Shown here: positions 1 to 11,890 of the stretch, piece by piece
How positions within the stretch are numbered: the stretch's first letter is position 1
How the letters are laid out: every line of letters starts with the position of its first letter
DNA from: Loripinus fragilis
Taxonomy: Eukaryota; Mollusca; Bivalvia; Lucinida; Lucinidae
Assembly: GCA_964019695.1 (NCBI GenBank)
Contig: OZ026514.1
Span: forward strand, 100,299,845-100,363,844
DNA: 64,000 bases
Direction of reading: 5' to 3'
Position numbers and translations under genes: made by a program
The notes under the pieces: model-generated
What the model saw: only the letters and a program-made list of their open reading frames with translations
Databases searched by the model: none
Told to the model about the DNA's origin: nothing

Positions 1-2
1 AG

Positions 3-1013
3 TTGATCCACAAACTTTATGGATATGGTATCAGAGGCGAAACCTTGTCCTGGATAAAGGCTTTCCTTAATGGTAGGTCACAGACTGTTGTCCTTGAGGG
101 GGATTGTTCTGAGGAGGTACCTGTCACATCAGGTGTCCTGCAAGGATCAGTCCTCGGGCCAATCGGGCCTGATAAGGTTAAGTCCCAGGTAAGGTTGTTT
201 GCTGACGATACAGCTGCTTACCTAGCCATCACCAAGTCTGCTGAGTCTAAGCAACTCCAAGGTGACCTTGATACCCTCCAGGAATGGGAACTAGACTGGA
301 ATATGGAATTTAATCCAGGTAAGTGCCAGGTCATTCAGATAACCCGATCAAGATCACCCATCCCAACCCAGTTTTCTCTACACGGCCAGAATATTGAGGT
401 TGTAAACTCCGCCAGGTACTTGGGTGTGCACATTGCAAGTGACCTTTCCTGGAAACCCCTTATCACCAGAATAACCAATAATGCTAATAAGTCTCCTGGG
501 TTCCTGAGAAGGAATCTTAAAGCCAAAAGCCCTGAGCTTAGAGAGATAGCCTAGAAAGCCATAGTCCGCCCCAAGCTGGAATATGCTGCACCAGTCTGGG
601 ACCCATACATACAGGAAGACATCCAAAGAATTGAGATGGTTCAGAGACGGGCGGCTCGATGGGTCATGAGTGACAATTCACCCTACTCAAGTGTCTCAGA
701 CATGCTGGGAAGACTGGGCTGGCGCACCCTTGAACAGTGGCGTGCTGACTCACGACTGGTCCTGTTTTATAAGATAGTGCACGGCCTGGTTGCTATCCCT
801 CTCCCAACATATGTCATCCCCCTAAATCGGTATTTTCGGACAACGCACTCTTTGGCTTTCAGACAACTTTATGCTAGGACTGATTACTACAAATACTCAT
901 TCTTCCCATTGGCAGTGGTACAGTGGAACAATCTTTCGGCTGGTACAGCAACCCTGACAAACATTGATAGCTTTAAAGTTGCTTTCAGTCAGGAGTGCCA
1001 CTTCAGACCATAA
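3..1013 (+). pseudogene. 3' half of a non-LTR retrotransposon reverse transcriptase (CR1/Jockey-like), broken
   Basis: The translation shows the C-terminal half of a LINE reverse transcriptase. It has the palm motif GVLQGSVLGP, then the catalytic FADDT (about 198-215), then the thumb region with YLGVHI, a KLEYAAPVWDPY block, and the C-terminal block with QRRAARWVMS and SFFPLAVVQWNNL typical of CR1/Jockey-type ORF2 ends. Two lesions are visible. The segment expected between GSVLGP and the FADD motif (normally containing a YINDLP-like stretch) is shortened. An in-frame TAG at 552-554 splits the frame into 3-554 and 636-1013. The 5' half lies outside the window. The exact clade is uncertain; that it is a dead non-LTR RT is clear. 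Confidence 0.88.
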
Positions 1014-1200
1014 ATCTAAGACCACTGTTTTTATCCTCACTTTTCTTGTTTCTACTGTTTAATACACTAACACTATGCACTTTTATTCAGTTCTCCTTTC
1101 AGCTTTATTTCAAATTCTTACTTTTAACGCATGTTGCGGGGAACCCGGCACGTAATACTCATATGAGGGTGTATGCCGTATAAAGAGATAAAAGATAGAT
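1014..1200 (+). mobile_element. 3' UTR and tail of the LINE
   Basis: T-rich sequence follows the RT stop codon at 1011-1013 and ends in a short A-rich direct repeat (taaagagataaaagatagata) at about 1179-1200, as expected for a LINE 3' terminus. Confidence 0.5.
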
Positions 1201-1892
1201 AATCTGTCAATAAAATGTCTTTAAAAAGTTAGAATAATGCATTCAAAATGATGTTGTCATGGAAACAAGGATGCAGTATTTTTTACATTCACTCTAATAT
1301 TCACCCTTTTCGTGATCAATTTTATAAAGAAATGTTGATTTTTTTACTTTGCTATTGATAGAAATTGCAATAAATCTACACATGAAGACACCAATAAGTC
1401 CTACATGTTATAGCAAAAACTCAAGTAATTATTGAATGTCTGGTTGCCAATGCAATTGTTTTAATGAACTAGATAGAGCAAATTTGGCTATTTGGTCTTG
1501 TTGCTAGGCAACCACCCCCAGTATGGAGCAAACTTTTCTGACATTTGTAATAATAGAGAGCATAATGACGTATCCAAACATAAGCCTTATTAATGCTGTA
1601 AATCTTTACTTTTAGATTAAAAGTATTATAAGTGTTGAAAATAAGCATTATTTTTTGCCTTGAAATTCACTTTATGAACTTTAATTTGGCACCTGACTGT
1701 ACTTCACTTATCTTTGAAACTTGTTTGCGATTGTCAAAGTGTTCGTTGTAGACTGTTTGTTTGATATATCAGACATGTGGGCTTCAAGGGATTTTGATTG
1801 GAAGGGGTGAATTCCAGGTAATGGTAAAACAAACATACTTTAATCCCTCTAAAATATGGGATTAATTTTCTATTTATAAAACTTACATTGGG
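1201..1892. other. Non-coding; two RFX/X-box-like palindromes, possible element remnant
   Basis: No credible coding sequence. GTTGTCATGGAAAC (1253-1266) and GTTGCTAGGCAAC (1500-1512) are close to the RFX X-box consensus palindrome. The same motifs recur in the elements at 10.5-11.3 kb and 50.0-51.0 kb, so this may be a decayed relative of those elements. Confidence 0.3.
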
Positions 1893-2005
1893 CTGAGTTG
1901 TCTTGGGCCGAGTTTTGAATCTTGGGCTGAGTTGGCTTGAGCCTATTTTAATGTTGGCCGAGTTGACATGGGCTGAGTTGGCTTTAGGCTGAGTTTTCCT
2001 GCACC
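1890..2005. repeat. Short minisatellite, GGGCTGAGTTG-type units
   Basis: About seven degenerate copies of a unit close to TTGGGCTGAGTTGGCTT. The minus-strand ORF over 1734-2021 is a by-product of this repeat and has no recognisable domain. Confidence 0.6.
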
Positions 2006-2021
2006 CCTTCTGAGGACCCAC

Positions 2022-2950
2022 AACATGTTGTGAGTGAGGAATTTGTGGGAAAATTACTCTTGATTACGCATTTTAACCTTAGGGTCTCTCTTAATTGACT
2101 GATCAGGGTGAATTTGAAGTCCTTAATAGAGACGCTCACTCACACACATTTAATTGCGAATAATATTGAAACATTCCTCAGAATGTATGTTTCATATTAA
2201 TGGTGTTTGTATTTTTATGGCGTGTACCCTAGTAAGGGGTTTGGTAAACCAATAAAACTCTTAAACTCTTAAAACTTGAACCTGGCCAAATTTCGGTAAT
2301 GTAGAACTCCTTTTCCTTCATCAGAAATATATATTTCTGGCACCACCAGTCGCGTATATATATAGCCAGACAGAAGAATTGTTTAAGCCAGAGCTTTCAA
2401 CAGCATTAATTTTGCCTCAAAGCAATAATGTTTCACAAAAAAGCAATTGAGTGCCACAGAAAATGACTCAATCACAGAATATAACCAACCCATGTACGGC
2501 ACTGTGAGGTACAGACACATACACACACCACAGACAGCCACACGACAGGTTGGGCAAGAACACAATTAAAGTAAAGCAACAAACCCTCTCTCTCCCCTCG
2601 TTATATACTATGCCAATATTTAAGGGAACCCCCAAAGTAGTATAGGCATTACTTTAGGATCAATGACATCATTAAGTCCAATCCAAGATGTCCGTCAATT
2701 GACCCCCGCGACCTCAAATGACCCGTTGACACATTCGGTTACACATCGGAGGGTGAGTCAACGCTCTAGACCACGAGAAGGTAGCGTCACGTCCAAGAGC
2801 ACGGTGTCATTATTCTTCAGGGGTCTTTATCTTTTGTACAGAGGTGCTAAACAGGGGTCTTTATCTTTTTGTTATGGGGGTTGAGTCATCGTTGGTAGCT
2901 TTCAGAATGAGATCCAATCCTTAACCATATAAAGTCAAGTAGAAGGACCC
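2022..2950. other. No recognisable gene
   Basis: AT-rich sequence with a short ATATATAT run (about 2325-2362) and a CACACA stretch (2517-2530). The ORFs here are short and have no family resemblance that I can see. Confidence 0.4.
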
Positions 2951-2952
2951 TC

Positions 2953-3210
2953 CTATTTTGACATGTCACGTTTCCCGGGTGGGGGTTCATGCACGGTCTT
3001 TCTTTTAAGTGCTGTTGGTGTGGAGTGATTGGTACACTGGGCACCCAGCAGTCTCTGGTAGTTATCGTGAGTTACTAAGACTAACTTTTCCATTATTCTA
3101 GCTCCTATTCCAAATGTTTCAATGCTATTTTTAGAAGGGTATATACAAATCTCTGTTTTATCACAAAGAGCCTCGATCTTCTTGTGGTAGCCCAAGGTTC
3201 TGTCACCCAA
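2953..3210 (-). CDS. Small unrecognised ORF in a Polinton remnant
   Basis: An 85-residue minus-strand frame next to Polinton ATPase debris. It contains the hydrophobic-acidic stretch KLVLVTHDNYQRLL. I do not recognise a domain. Its position beside the ATPase suggests a small Polinton accessory protein, but this is inference only. It could also be a chance ORF. Confidence 0.25.
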   Translation of the reverse strand: MGDRTLGYHKKIEALCDKTEICIYPSKNSIETFGIGARIMEKLVLVTHDNYQRLLGAQCTNHSTPTALKRKTVHEPPPGKRDMSK

Positions 3211-3444
3211 AATGTACAGTAGACACCTATTGCGTTTCAGCAGAACTTTCTTGGAGGGGTTCAGGGTGATCTGAAATTTGATAATGTTGTGAGCGATTTG
3301 ACTTAATGCTTTGATTTGACCATGAGTAATCGTTCATAATAACACCTTTCCTTGAGCAGTGTTGGTCCATGCAAATAATCTCAGAAAATGTCTCTGATCT
3401 CTGATGAGTGTCAGCATGGTTACTCTTACTAGCGTGTGACTCCT

Positions 3445-4110
3445 TTTTACGTTAGTAGGTACACCAGAGGGTCCTCCCCAGAAATACACTACTCCTCAGG
3501 CAATATTGATTGTCCCCCTAAGGATTTGTATCCACTATCAAATTGCCTAGTTTGGAACCCTGAGCATCTTCATAGGCTTTTAGGGACCCTTTTCACAAGC
3601 TTGGGTATAGCTGATGACCAAGTATACCAAATTGTTCATCAATACCAAGTACCAAGTCTCCCAAATTCTTCATCAATTCCAAGTACCACGCATCTAAAGC
3701 TATGGTCCTGGCGTGTTTCCCTCTGGGATATAAATTCTTGGTATTCAAAATGACGCTAACGCATCTGTGCTGTGTTCCCTGTGTAAACAACAATTCCACC
3801 TCTTTGTTTTCTACATGAGATTGTCAATCACGATCAATTTATGATGGCAGTCCATGGTGAACTCTTCCAACTCTTCGGAAGAAGGTAACCCTTGTTTACT
3901 CATAAAGTTCTTTTGGTCTGTTCCAACCCATCGAATACGAGTTGGTAAATTCGGTAACAATAGAGAATCTGACCAGGCGGATCTCTACCATACATGTCCT
4001 GAATGAGAGTCAAGAAGTGGTAACCATCTGGGTTTTCCGCTTTCAGTCTGTCCACAGATGCAAATACTGGAGCACGGTTCAAAAGGTAAGGTACACTTCA
4101 TTTTTTTAAG
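3445..4110 (-). pseudogene. Polinton/Maverick packaging ATPase remnant (FtsK-HerA type)
   Basis: Read on the minus strand, several frames give successive parts of the Polinton genome-packaging ATPase. First is a P-loop-like GQTESGK (about 4050-4070; the expected T/S after GK is replaced by P). Then come ILYCYRIYQ, a Walker-B-like LIVIDNLM (about 3810-3832), and LLFTQGTQHRCVSVILNTKN followed by KHARTIALD (about 3680-3800). Last is KAYEDAQGS near 3560. The frame changes between the P-loop and the ILYCY block, and stops interrupt it after LIVIDNLM and before KAYEDA. The gene is therefore dead. In intact elements this ATPase pumps element DNA into a capsid. The family call rests on motif order; a profile search would settle it. 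Confidence 0.7.
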
Positions 4111-4119
4111 CTTAGGATT

Positions 4120-4660
4120 TGGAAGGAGGTATCCTATGCAACTACTCAGTAGACTGATCAAAAGTTCTGTAGAGCCCTTCTATAGGGATTAGTTGATAAT
4201 GGACGTGATGATAATGACATACACAATCACTATTTCCACTTTTGGTACTCTAGACCCTAAAACTGCCACCTTTCATCTGAAGATCCAGTTCGCTGTCCAA
4301 TTTTGATTAAGCAAAGTGTTCCCTCAAGAGCGTATTGGTTTCAATATCATTCATCTTTTTAGGTCATCTTACAAACGGTTATTCTTGCTTGCAGACTTTT
4401 AGATCACTTGCCACATACGTAGAGTTCTTGTTAGATCAGCTTTGGATAGATAGTGTCATCAATTTGAGTTGGGCATCTGATACCCGTGATTATCACTTTT
4501 ACCAGTATGAAAACAACAGTCCAAATGAGCGCTATATACAACGTTGGTTATTTTCATGGTGGTTATGTTTATCAATACTGAGCTCAGAATAGGCATGTTA
4601 GCGTATTTATAAGGTCACCTGATTTTCTGATTGTGTTATGAGTAATATTTCATGTTGGAT
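4120..4660. other. Probable Polinton-derived spacer, no gene identified
   Basis: Lies between the ATPase and integrase remnants. An 85-residue plus-strand ORF (4335-4592) was compared mentally with Polinton capsid proteins and no convincing motif was seen. Confidence 0.3.
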
Positions 4661-4672
4661 TCTGGAATCCAG

Positions 4673-4965
4673 CTATCTTCCTTCTTGGGCCAGTGTAACA
4701 AAAGCGCCAGGACTTTGTTCCTTATGTACGCGCCTTTTTAGTATCTTTTCGACTAGGTATTCCATTGTAGGGTCAATAGTCACGGGTTGTAATTCCGCTT
4801 TGTAAAATATACCCTCGACCAGCTCACCATCCCAGTCCAGTATGGTATATACGGGAACACCTTCTCGTCTAAAACGTGTACCAATCTTGAATATTTCGCA
4901 GGTCCATTTTGCGAATACTCTCTGTTGAATACCCTCCTCACATGGGACAAACGCACTGTCTGGTC
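4673..4965 (-). pseudogene. Polinton integrase C-terminal (SH3/chromo-like) domain, minus strand
   Basis: The minus-strand translation gives VRLSHVRRVFNRE, then after a one-frame shift KWTCEIFKIG, VPVYTILDWDGE and GIFYKAELQPV, ending at a stop at 4673-4675. This order (basic lead-in, WT-EIF, a YxLxDxDGE hairpin, IxGxFYxxELQ) is that of the C-terminal DNA-binding domain of Polinton c-integrases. One frameshift lies near 4910. It is transcribed towards the ATPase remnant and away from the integrase core just downstream, so core and tail are no longer collinear. Confidence 0.72.
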
Positions 4966-5109
4966 ACGTGAAAATCATTTATACATTTGTGTACCCCCAA
5001 ATTTCTCCCCTCTGAATGTTTAAATTCATATTTTAATCCCAAGGTACCATCCAGTTACTATCCAGGCCCCAAAAGCTATATCAACTGGTCAAATCTCAAC
5101 CCAAATTTA

Positions 5110-5565
5110 AAATAGGTAGACACCGTATACATAAATGTCTACAAGATCAAGAGGCTTATTTGCTGACTAGAGGATACCATGTCCCGCGCCATAGTAGCAG
5201 GTATAAATAGCCAATATGATATGCATCTCATCTACATGGTTGCCATGGATATTTTCTCTTGCTTTGCTCACTGTCAACCCATTAAAAGTAAAACGGGTGA
5301 AGATGTATTAGAGGCCCTCAAGCTCATATTATCTGGAACAGGAAAATCGAACGCGATAAGAACGGATCGAGGTCAGGAATTTCGTAGCCAAGATGTCAAT
5401 GCCATTTTAAAAAGTCAAAATATTTGTCACTACTATGCCTTGAACACAGAAATTAAGGTCAATTACGCTGAAAGACTCATCGAGACTTTAAAACACAAGC
5501 TGTTTAGACATATGTTAAAAATAGAACTCAACGCTACATCGATGTCCTGCAAGATAATCACTGAA
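5110..5565 (+). pseudogene. Polinton integrase catalytic core (rve, DDE), truncated and frameshifted
   Basis: The lead-in QDQEAYLLTRGYHVPR (about 5145-5190) switches frame into AIVAGINSQYD, then VAMDIFSCFAHCQPIKSKTG, AIRTDRGQEF (second catalytic Asp, about 5360-5385) and NYAERLIETLK (catalytic Glu, about 5464-5490). The position where the first catalytic Asp is usual (DxDL) reads DMHL, so this residue appears lost. A further one-base shift near 5520 moves the reading into QRYIDVLQDN, after which the gene is cut at about 5559 by an inserted element. Polinton family membership is inferred from these motif strings. The protein cannot be active. Confidence 0.78.
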
Positions 5566-7920
5566 CTGAAGTTATAAGTGGTCAATTTTCAATTTCATTT
5601 TTCTGATATTAAAATGAATTTTGCCCAATATGTCGTTTCAAAGTACTAAAGTTAAGCAGTGCTTTGGAAAAAGTTTTCTTTCACTTTACGATTTTTGGCT
5701 TTAAAAAATGCAAAAATCAATATTTTAAAGAAAATAAGGGTTTTTAGCATGTTTAGTGCAGTTTTTATCGCATTGAAGAACAGGCTATTACAACCCCATC
5801 TAGCCGACTTGAAAAAAAAAACACTTGAATTTTCGCAGATGACAGATTTTTTATGAATTTTTAAAAAACTAATTTTCTAACAGAAAACTCAATTTTCAAC
5901 AAATATCAGCTGCACGTACTTAAATCATTGTATGTGTTTTATTTCATGTGAACATGTTAAACCAAACTCAATACAGCTTAATCAGCCATTTTGTAATGAA
6001 AAAAATCAAGACTGGTGTCCACTTAAGGTTTCAACGTATTACTTTAAAGGTCGTTTAAATTGCACTTGTCAAAGATTTTTAAATTTCTTAATTAGATGAC
6101 ACACCTCTTCATAATCAATAATTGCTGAAAAATTCAATGCTGTGTCGCATATCATAAAGAATATAGAGCAATGCAAATTTTGTATGCAAATTTCATCCTT
6201 AAAGCTAAAACCCTTTGATTAAGCCACTGAGTGTCAGTCTCCATCTTAACGTAGAAGAGAAACAGAAAGTCAAATTGTCACAAAACTTTTGATTTCTTTA
6301 ATCATATATCACTGCTGTTATTAAAAGCTTCAAACCAATTAAAATATAAATGGACAACGTATCTGATGAATATTTCCCACGAGGGCTGTTCAGATATGAA
6401 TGCAAGTAGCTTCATAACTTTATTCACATTTATGCTACGACAAAATGGTAACCGTTTCTATAAAGGACTATATGTCACCTTTAAACTGGTACCAGACCGT
6501 AAGAAAAATACAATATATTTATTGAGCTATAGCCCTTTGAATGAGAGTCACGTTAGTATACTAACAAACTCAATGCTTCGAGCATAAACCAGTGATATAG
6601 ACGAGCGTATAATTCTTCGATAAACAAGTGAAATTTCTTGAAATTTTTAAGGAAGTATCCCCACATTCTAATATAATGATTCTGTGAAAGTTGCGAAAAT
6701 CGGACATGCTTTTGTTAAATTACAACGAATCGTTTTCACTAAAGTCTCCTTATGTTTTGGAAATAAATGGTAAACAAAACACCACCTTTCAGTTTTCAGT
6801 TAAACTAATCTCTAACAAAATGCACGAAGCAACATTTAAACTAGTTTTAACTCAAAGACAATATGTTGATCGCTCATACTGAGTTGTTGCTACAAATAAT
6901 TGATGGATAGTGGGTATTTTTTAAACGCTGCAAAGCATTTTTACATATTCAAAAATGCCTTAATTGAAGGGGTTATAGAAATTATACTTAATTTTTTTTG
7001 TCATAACATTGCGGCTTTATTCTAAATTTGAACGTAAACTTTAAGTTTGACCACTATAGGCATTATTTACAATAAAATTACTCACCTGGTCTTGAGGACT
7101 AGACAGATTGAACATATTTCAATTAATGTAAACAAGTCATTAAGAAGCAGAAAAGTGCTTGAAAAATGATATAAAATGTGTTAACTCTGTGAATAGAGGA
7201 CAGTGCGTTTTAAAAACTCCCTTATGACATATTTAGCATGTTTGCAGCAAAATGCAAAGAAAACAACACTGCGATGTTCATTGTAACATCACCAGTAGAT
7301 AACTTAAAATGACGTTTATCATAAAATTAATGACGTCACAAACGTGCCTGTTTTCTCGAGATTGAAACAGGATTATATAAACTCTTTCCTGCAAGCAACT
7401 TTTGGATTGTTACTTAAACTTGCATCTAAAATTTGGTACCATTTTGTCTAAAACTTACAAAGATATGACACTATATCCGCACATGTACCAAATCGTGCAT
7501 TGCAATTTTTTTCAGAAAAACGTCAGTATACAGGAATGACCTTTATATAAGGGTCTATAACTCGAGAAATATAGTGCGTGTTTATTTATCTTTGGTGCCA
7601 TTTTAAAGCCAACAAATAGTTCTTTCCAGAAAGGTATGCCATTTTGTCGTAGCATATATGTGAAGAAATTTATGAAGCTACTTGCATTCATATTTAAACA
7701 GCCCTCGTATCACAGTAAAAGTGTGACTTTTTGAAATGATGGTACCTTTACTCTGACTTCGTCTGTGCAAGATCTTCCAGTCATTTTGGAATGACATAAT
7801 TTGAAAAGTCTCGACAAAGCCTTGGATTGTTTCATTGATTTAAAATTTTGTAGGAGCATTTTTTACTTTCTGAACAGGTGCAAATAATATAAGGTGACCT
7901 CTTATAACTTCAGTTCAGTG
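5559..7920. mobile_element. 2.36-kb element with ~26-bp terminal inverted repeats
   Basis: The left end (5559-5584) begins CACTGAACTGAAGTTATAAG; the right end (7895-7920) is its near-perfect reverse complement. It interrupts the Polinton integrase core. A clear target-site duplication is not visible and no transposase can be read inside, so it is non-autonomous or decayed. The CACTG terminus resembles EnSpm/Chapaev-type ends, but this is a weak argument. Confidence 0.6.
6378..7709. mobile_element. Mariner-sized element with long inverted repeats, nested in the 2.36-kb element
   Basis: The left arm starts ACGAGGGCTGTT at 6379 and the right arm ends AACAGCCCTCGTA at 7709. The arms match, with scattered differences, for at least about 180 bp each. 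ACGAGGG- termini are seen in the other TIR elements of this window (10.48 kb, 50.0 kb) and in many Tc1/mariner relatives. No mariner D,D34D transposase is readable; the ORFs at 6366-6587 and 6691-6882 are by-products. Confidence 0.6.
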
Positions 7921-7949
7921 TAGTTTACAGTTTCAAAAAATAGTTAGTG

Positions 7950-8460
7950 AGTATGACCAGGAAATACCACAATCACAAACTGCAGACAAACCCATGGCAC
8001 CGCAAGGAAGAGTCACACAACAATCACGAGACACCAGGAAGACAAACTAAGCAAAGCAACCAGCTCTCTCTTCCTCATCAAGATGGGTGCAAAACTAGAA
8101 GGGACATAAAGTAACGTACAACAAAACATAGAACAATTACAGAATCCCACAATGGGAGTAACAATAAACAACAAGTCAACAACAACAGAACCACCGCCTT
8201 AGAACGGAAGCAGCCAAAGCCACCAGGGGGGCTTAAATGCATTTTACTTGTACCAAATCTTCGCCCTAGATTCTGCTGTTGTTGGAGTACAAAAATGTTC
8301 AGCTCGCATGGAAGCCTTCTAACTTTTACAATGTATCATCATGGCGAAACACTCTAATCAAATTAACACACTATGATGAAACAAAGAAAATTGCTCATGA
8401 CTCACAGATAGTCAGAGCTAAAGGAAACCTCAAGTTGAGCCACGGTGGGTCCAGCAACAG
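7950..8460 (-). mobile_element. Non-coding flank of the minus-strand RT element
   Basis: Continues directly beyond the last readable RT-element codons on the minus strand. It is a low-complexity, CAAC-rich stretch (about 8150-8200) that reads as GTTGTTGTTGAC on the element strand. Confidence 0.35.
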
Positions 8461-8509
8461 ATAAGTATCAGGCACCAACCCATCGATGAAACTTTACGTC
8501 AGAACTGTC

Positions 8510-9445
8510 ATAGAGTCTGAGGCATGATCCACCGTCATGCAATTAAAGAGGAAACCATAGCTATAAACCGTGATTGGGTTTTAAATCAGGAATGCAGACT
8601 GTCGCATGACATCCAAGTTATATCCAACCTTTATATAACGTTTGATAATCTTTTTGAATTGATCACTAAATTTAGGTTTTCCAACAATTCGTTTGAATTT
8701 ATAACTAAATCACCATAAAATATAGGTTCTGGTATGCCTTGTTGAAGAAGAGTTTTTATCCAATGTTGTTCATGTATTCAACTAATAACACCGAGTGTCT
8801 GTAGTAGAATTTAGAAAATGCTTTTAGAATTTTATGATATCTATAACCTTGTTTTAATAGCTTAGCAGATAAAAATCAACATTAGAGCACACTCTTGCAA
8901 AACGAATAAGCTGAGAAATATATACGCCATAGGAAGGTGAGCGAGGAACATCTCCATCAAGAAATGGGAGATTTACAATTTCAAAATTAAAAATCATTCC
9001 GTTTATCATAAATTTTAGAAGAAAGTATGCCATTTGTTATGGACAAGTTCAAGTCCAAAAAAGGAGCTTCAGTATCAGAAGAATTCGCCTTATTTAACTG
9101 AAGTGTTCAGAAGGATATATCTGACCTACCATTTGTTCAAAATAAGGATTATCAATATTAATCAAGTCATCTAAATATCTGAAGGTGGAGTTAAAAGCTT
9201 CAATAATGTCAGTTTGATTATTGTTGACAGAGACAACACGAAGTCTCTCTCATAACAAAACAAAAATAAATCTGCAACAAGAGGAGCACAATTAGTACCC
9301 ATTGGAATACCTACAATTTGTCAATATAATTTCGAGCCAAATCTTATTAATATATGTCCAAAAGAGAATGGAGAGCATCACACATTTTCTGACATGACCA
9401 CAATTTATACACTCATTCTGAAACAAGTTTGGTAAACCCCTGTCT
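8510..9445 (-). pseudogene. RT element, C-terminal part with YLDD catalytic motif
   Basis: Minus-strand frames give KLWSCQKMCDALH, then QIVGIPMGTNCAPLVADLF (about 9250-9315). Next is a FRYLDDLINIDNPYF block whose YLDD (about 9165-9177) is the reverse-transcriptase catalytic box, then ANSSDTEAPFLDLNLS, AKLLKQGYRYHK and AFSKFYYRH. Near 8500-8580 it ends with an NPITV...LFNC block. Several frameshifts and stops break it. This RT family is widespread in invertebrate genomes; I place it with Penelope-like elements or a close relative, with moderate certainty on the class. Confidence 0.75.
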
Positions 9446-9499
9446 CAGGATATTGCATCGTAATCAAAGTTATTGACATCAACTTATCACTAGGGTTAG

Positions 9500-10470
9500 T
9501 TGACTACTATCTCAGTTAAGTCCAAGCACAGTCTGATAACAAAATATGGTTCTTATGATTCCTAATACCAGCAAATAATGTGTGACCCACCAAGAAAAGC
9601 CTAGTCACAATTTGTGTGTAGAAAATTTTTAAATGGGACTAAATATATAATATCTATTTAAACACATCAAAACAGCACTATTTTTACTTTATTTGACAAC
9701 ATCATATGACATTATGAATGGTTTAAATATCTGTTTCCCAGATTTTGTTTTTTGCAGCTGCAAAAGGAGAAAAAAACGTCAAAAGGTTTCTGTAATTCAC
9801 GTGACACAACCAAAGCTTTGCCCTATTCAGATAGTGGTATCTGATATTGTAGATCAAACTATAACAAATTTACAGTTAAATATGTATTTTATATGAATAA
9901 CAGGCGCACACTTCCATTAACATAGACATTTGTGTCAAATAAATCTCATTCTTGAGCTTAACCCCAGCGTCTGTTTTAAGAATGTAATCATACATGACAC
10001 TGATTTTTACAAATACATAATGGTATTTGAAACAGCATTATCCGTATACAAAAATACTCGGGCTGAATAGGTTTCAAAGAAACGAAAATCCTTATCGGTT
10101 GGCATTTATGCATATTTTTCAGACATCAAAAGTTAAATGTTATTTACGTGACAGTAATTAACGTGACGCATCTCACATTGAAAGCACCAGAATAGCCAAG
10201 ATTAAGGTTTGAATCAGTGTGGGTAAAGGTTTTGGTGTGTTCTCAGTACATTTAAGCACAACGTTTGTTTAACATCCTGTGCTTTTGTATTAGGATTGAT
10301 AAAAATCAGGTTTGTTTTGGTGTAAATAGTTATCATTGATGCTTGTTATTTTGTTGCATATCATCTGTTTTACGAACATTTTAAGGACAATGACGTATTC
10401 AAAGCATAAAAATAGTTATTTGTTCTTGAAATACATAAAACGTGTAAAGCACTTTGTGATTCTAGGCAAG
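9500..10470. other. Non-coding insertion between RT-element segments
   Basis: Separates the YLDD part of the RT element from its upstream part. No gene or clear terminal repeats recognised in this stretch. Confidence 0.35.
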
Positions 10471-10477
10471 TATTTGT

Positions 10478-11300
10478 TACGAGGGTCAGTCAAAAATAAC
10501 TGAGCCCTACCTTATAACATTTTAGTTTGGTATTGTAGACAACAAACGTGATTATTTTCCATAAGTATAATATGTCATCGATGTTTTGACCCTGAAGAAT
10601 TATCCTAGTGAAGCTTCTATTATGGTTGCTAGGCAACTGAAGATCGTCAGTCAGATCAATGCGTTCACGATCTCAGCCACCATGAATATACGGTATGTCT
10701 TAAAAAAGCTAATGTGTTTGGTGGTGTTTTTGAAAGACATATTTGACATTTATTTGGATAACATATAATATATTGTCTTTTCATTACACTTAGTTCGTTA
10801 ATGTTAGGTGAACATTGATTGTATGCGTTGCCTAGCAACAAAAAACGCCATAATTCCACAAATTTTCAAACACATAAGAATTGTGTTGCCATGGAAACAA
10901 AATTGTGAAATTAAATTAAGGAACTGAATATGTCTAAGGGTTAGTTTGTGTATGCAGTACTGTTAAAGCATTATTAGGCTAATAGTTTAAGTTTTCTATT
11001 AAAATTGTGTAAATTTGAATATGGGTGGGGCAAATTATAGTGCGTCAGGCATGTTAAAATTTGATAAATTCTTAAATCAAACTACCACAGCATCTATAAT
11101 TTTGGGTCAGTTTGTTTCTATTCTGTGACACTAAATAGGTACATGTTAAAGATATCAGACGACAGTGATTAAAGCATTGCTTTAACATTACTGTTTCCAT
11201 AGCAACGCTTAGAATTAGATGTATTACAGCGTGAACGCACCCCTTTGACAGGTCATATGCAGTTGCCTAGCAACCATTACATAAAGCCTACCAACAGAAA
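10478..11300. mobile_element. Mariner-like terminus and X-box-rich element remnant
   Basis: Starts with TACGAGGGTCAGTCAAAAAT, a mariner-type terminus. It contains GTTGCTAGGCAAC (about 10625), GTTGCCTAGCAAC (about 10827), GTTGCCATGGAAAC (about 10887) and GTTGCCTAGCAACC (about 11264). No matching right terminus was found, so the 3' limit is approximate. Confidence 0.4.
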
Positions 11301-11539
11301 TAAATTAGGTGATTATTTAGATGACATATAAGTGATAGTCCTGTTGTTTATGTATACTTCATGTCTATCGCTGACCAAATGAAAACTATTAGTGTTCGAA
11401 ATAAAATACATGTATATCCCTACCAAAGTATCTATCTGCTACATTATACAGTTGTGATAAGGGACCCATCAATCCTCATTCTGTGAACATACTGTGGCAT
11501 TGTTACAGTTTCATGATTAGCTTACAAGAACACAAATAA

Positions 11540-11890
11540 TCCTGAAAAAGAGAGAACCTACAATGTAAGAAAAATGCTGACTCAGTTTTATTGAATCTGA
11601 TCATGCGAACTAATGGAAAGGGCATCAACCCCACGCCCATCAGAGCACAACAATCCTGAAAGACCAGAATATTGAAAAATATCAACACTATATTGATGTA
11701 CATGGAGAAGTTTTACCAACTCCACACAGCACAACGATAGCTGCCTCAAACCTCTAAATAATCTGGAAAATGGATCACCGAACCTACAATAAAAGAAAAC
11801 AGCAGACTCTGTTTTATTGAGTCTGTTCATGAGAACGAATGGAAAGAACAACATCCCACGCCCACGCCCACGCCCCCGCTCCCGCTCATA
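11540..11890. repeat. Tandem duplication ending in a CCCACG microsatellite
   Basis: Two copies about 230 bp apart of a segment containing GAACCTACAAT and TTTTATTGA-TCTG-TCATG, each followed by CCCACGCCCA. The second copy has expanded into a (CCCACG)/(CCCGCT) run at 11857-11885. Confidence 0.55.

Noticed and set aside
1734..2021. 95-codon minus-strand ORF
   Set aside because: Largely the translated GGGCTGAGTTG minisatellite.
4335..4592. Possible Polinton capsid protein fragment
   Set aside because: Neighbouring Polinton genes made it tempting, but no capsid motif is recognisable in any frame.
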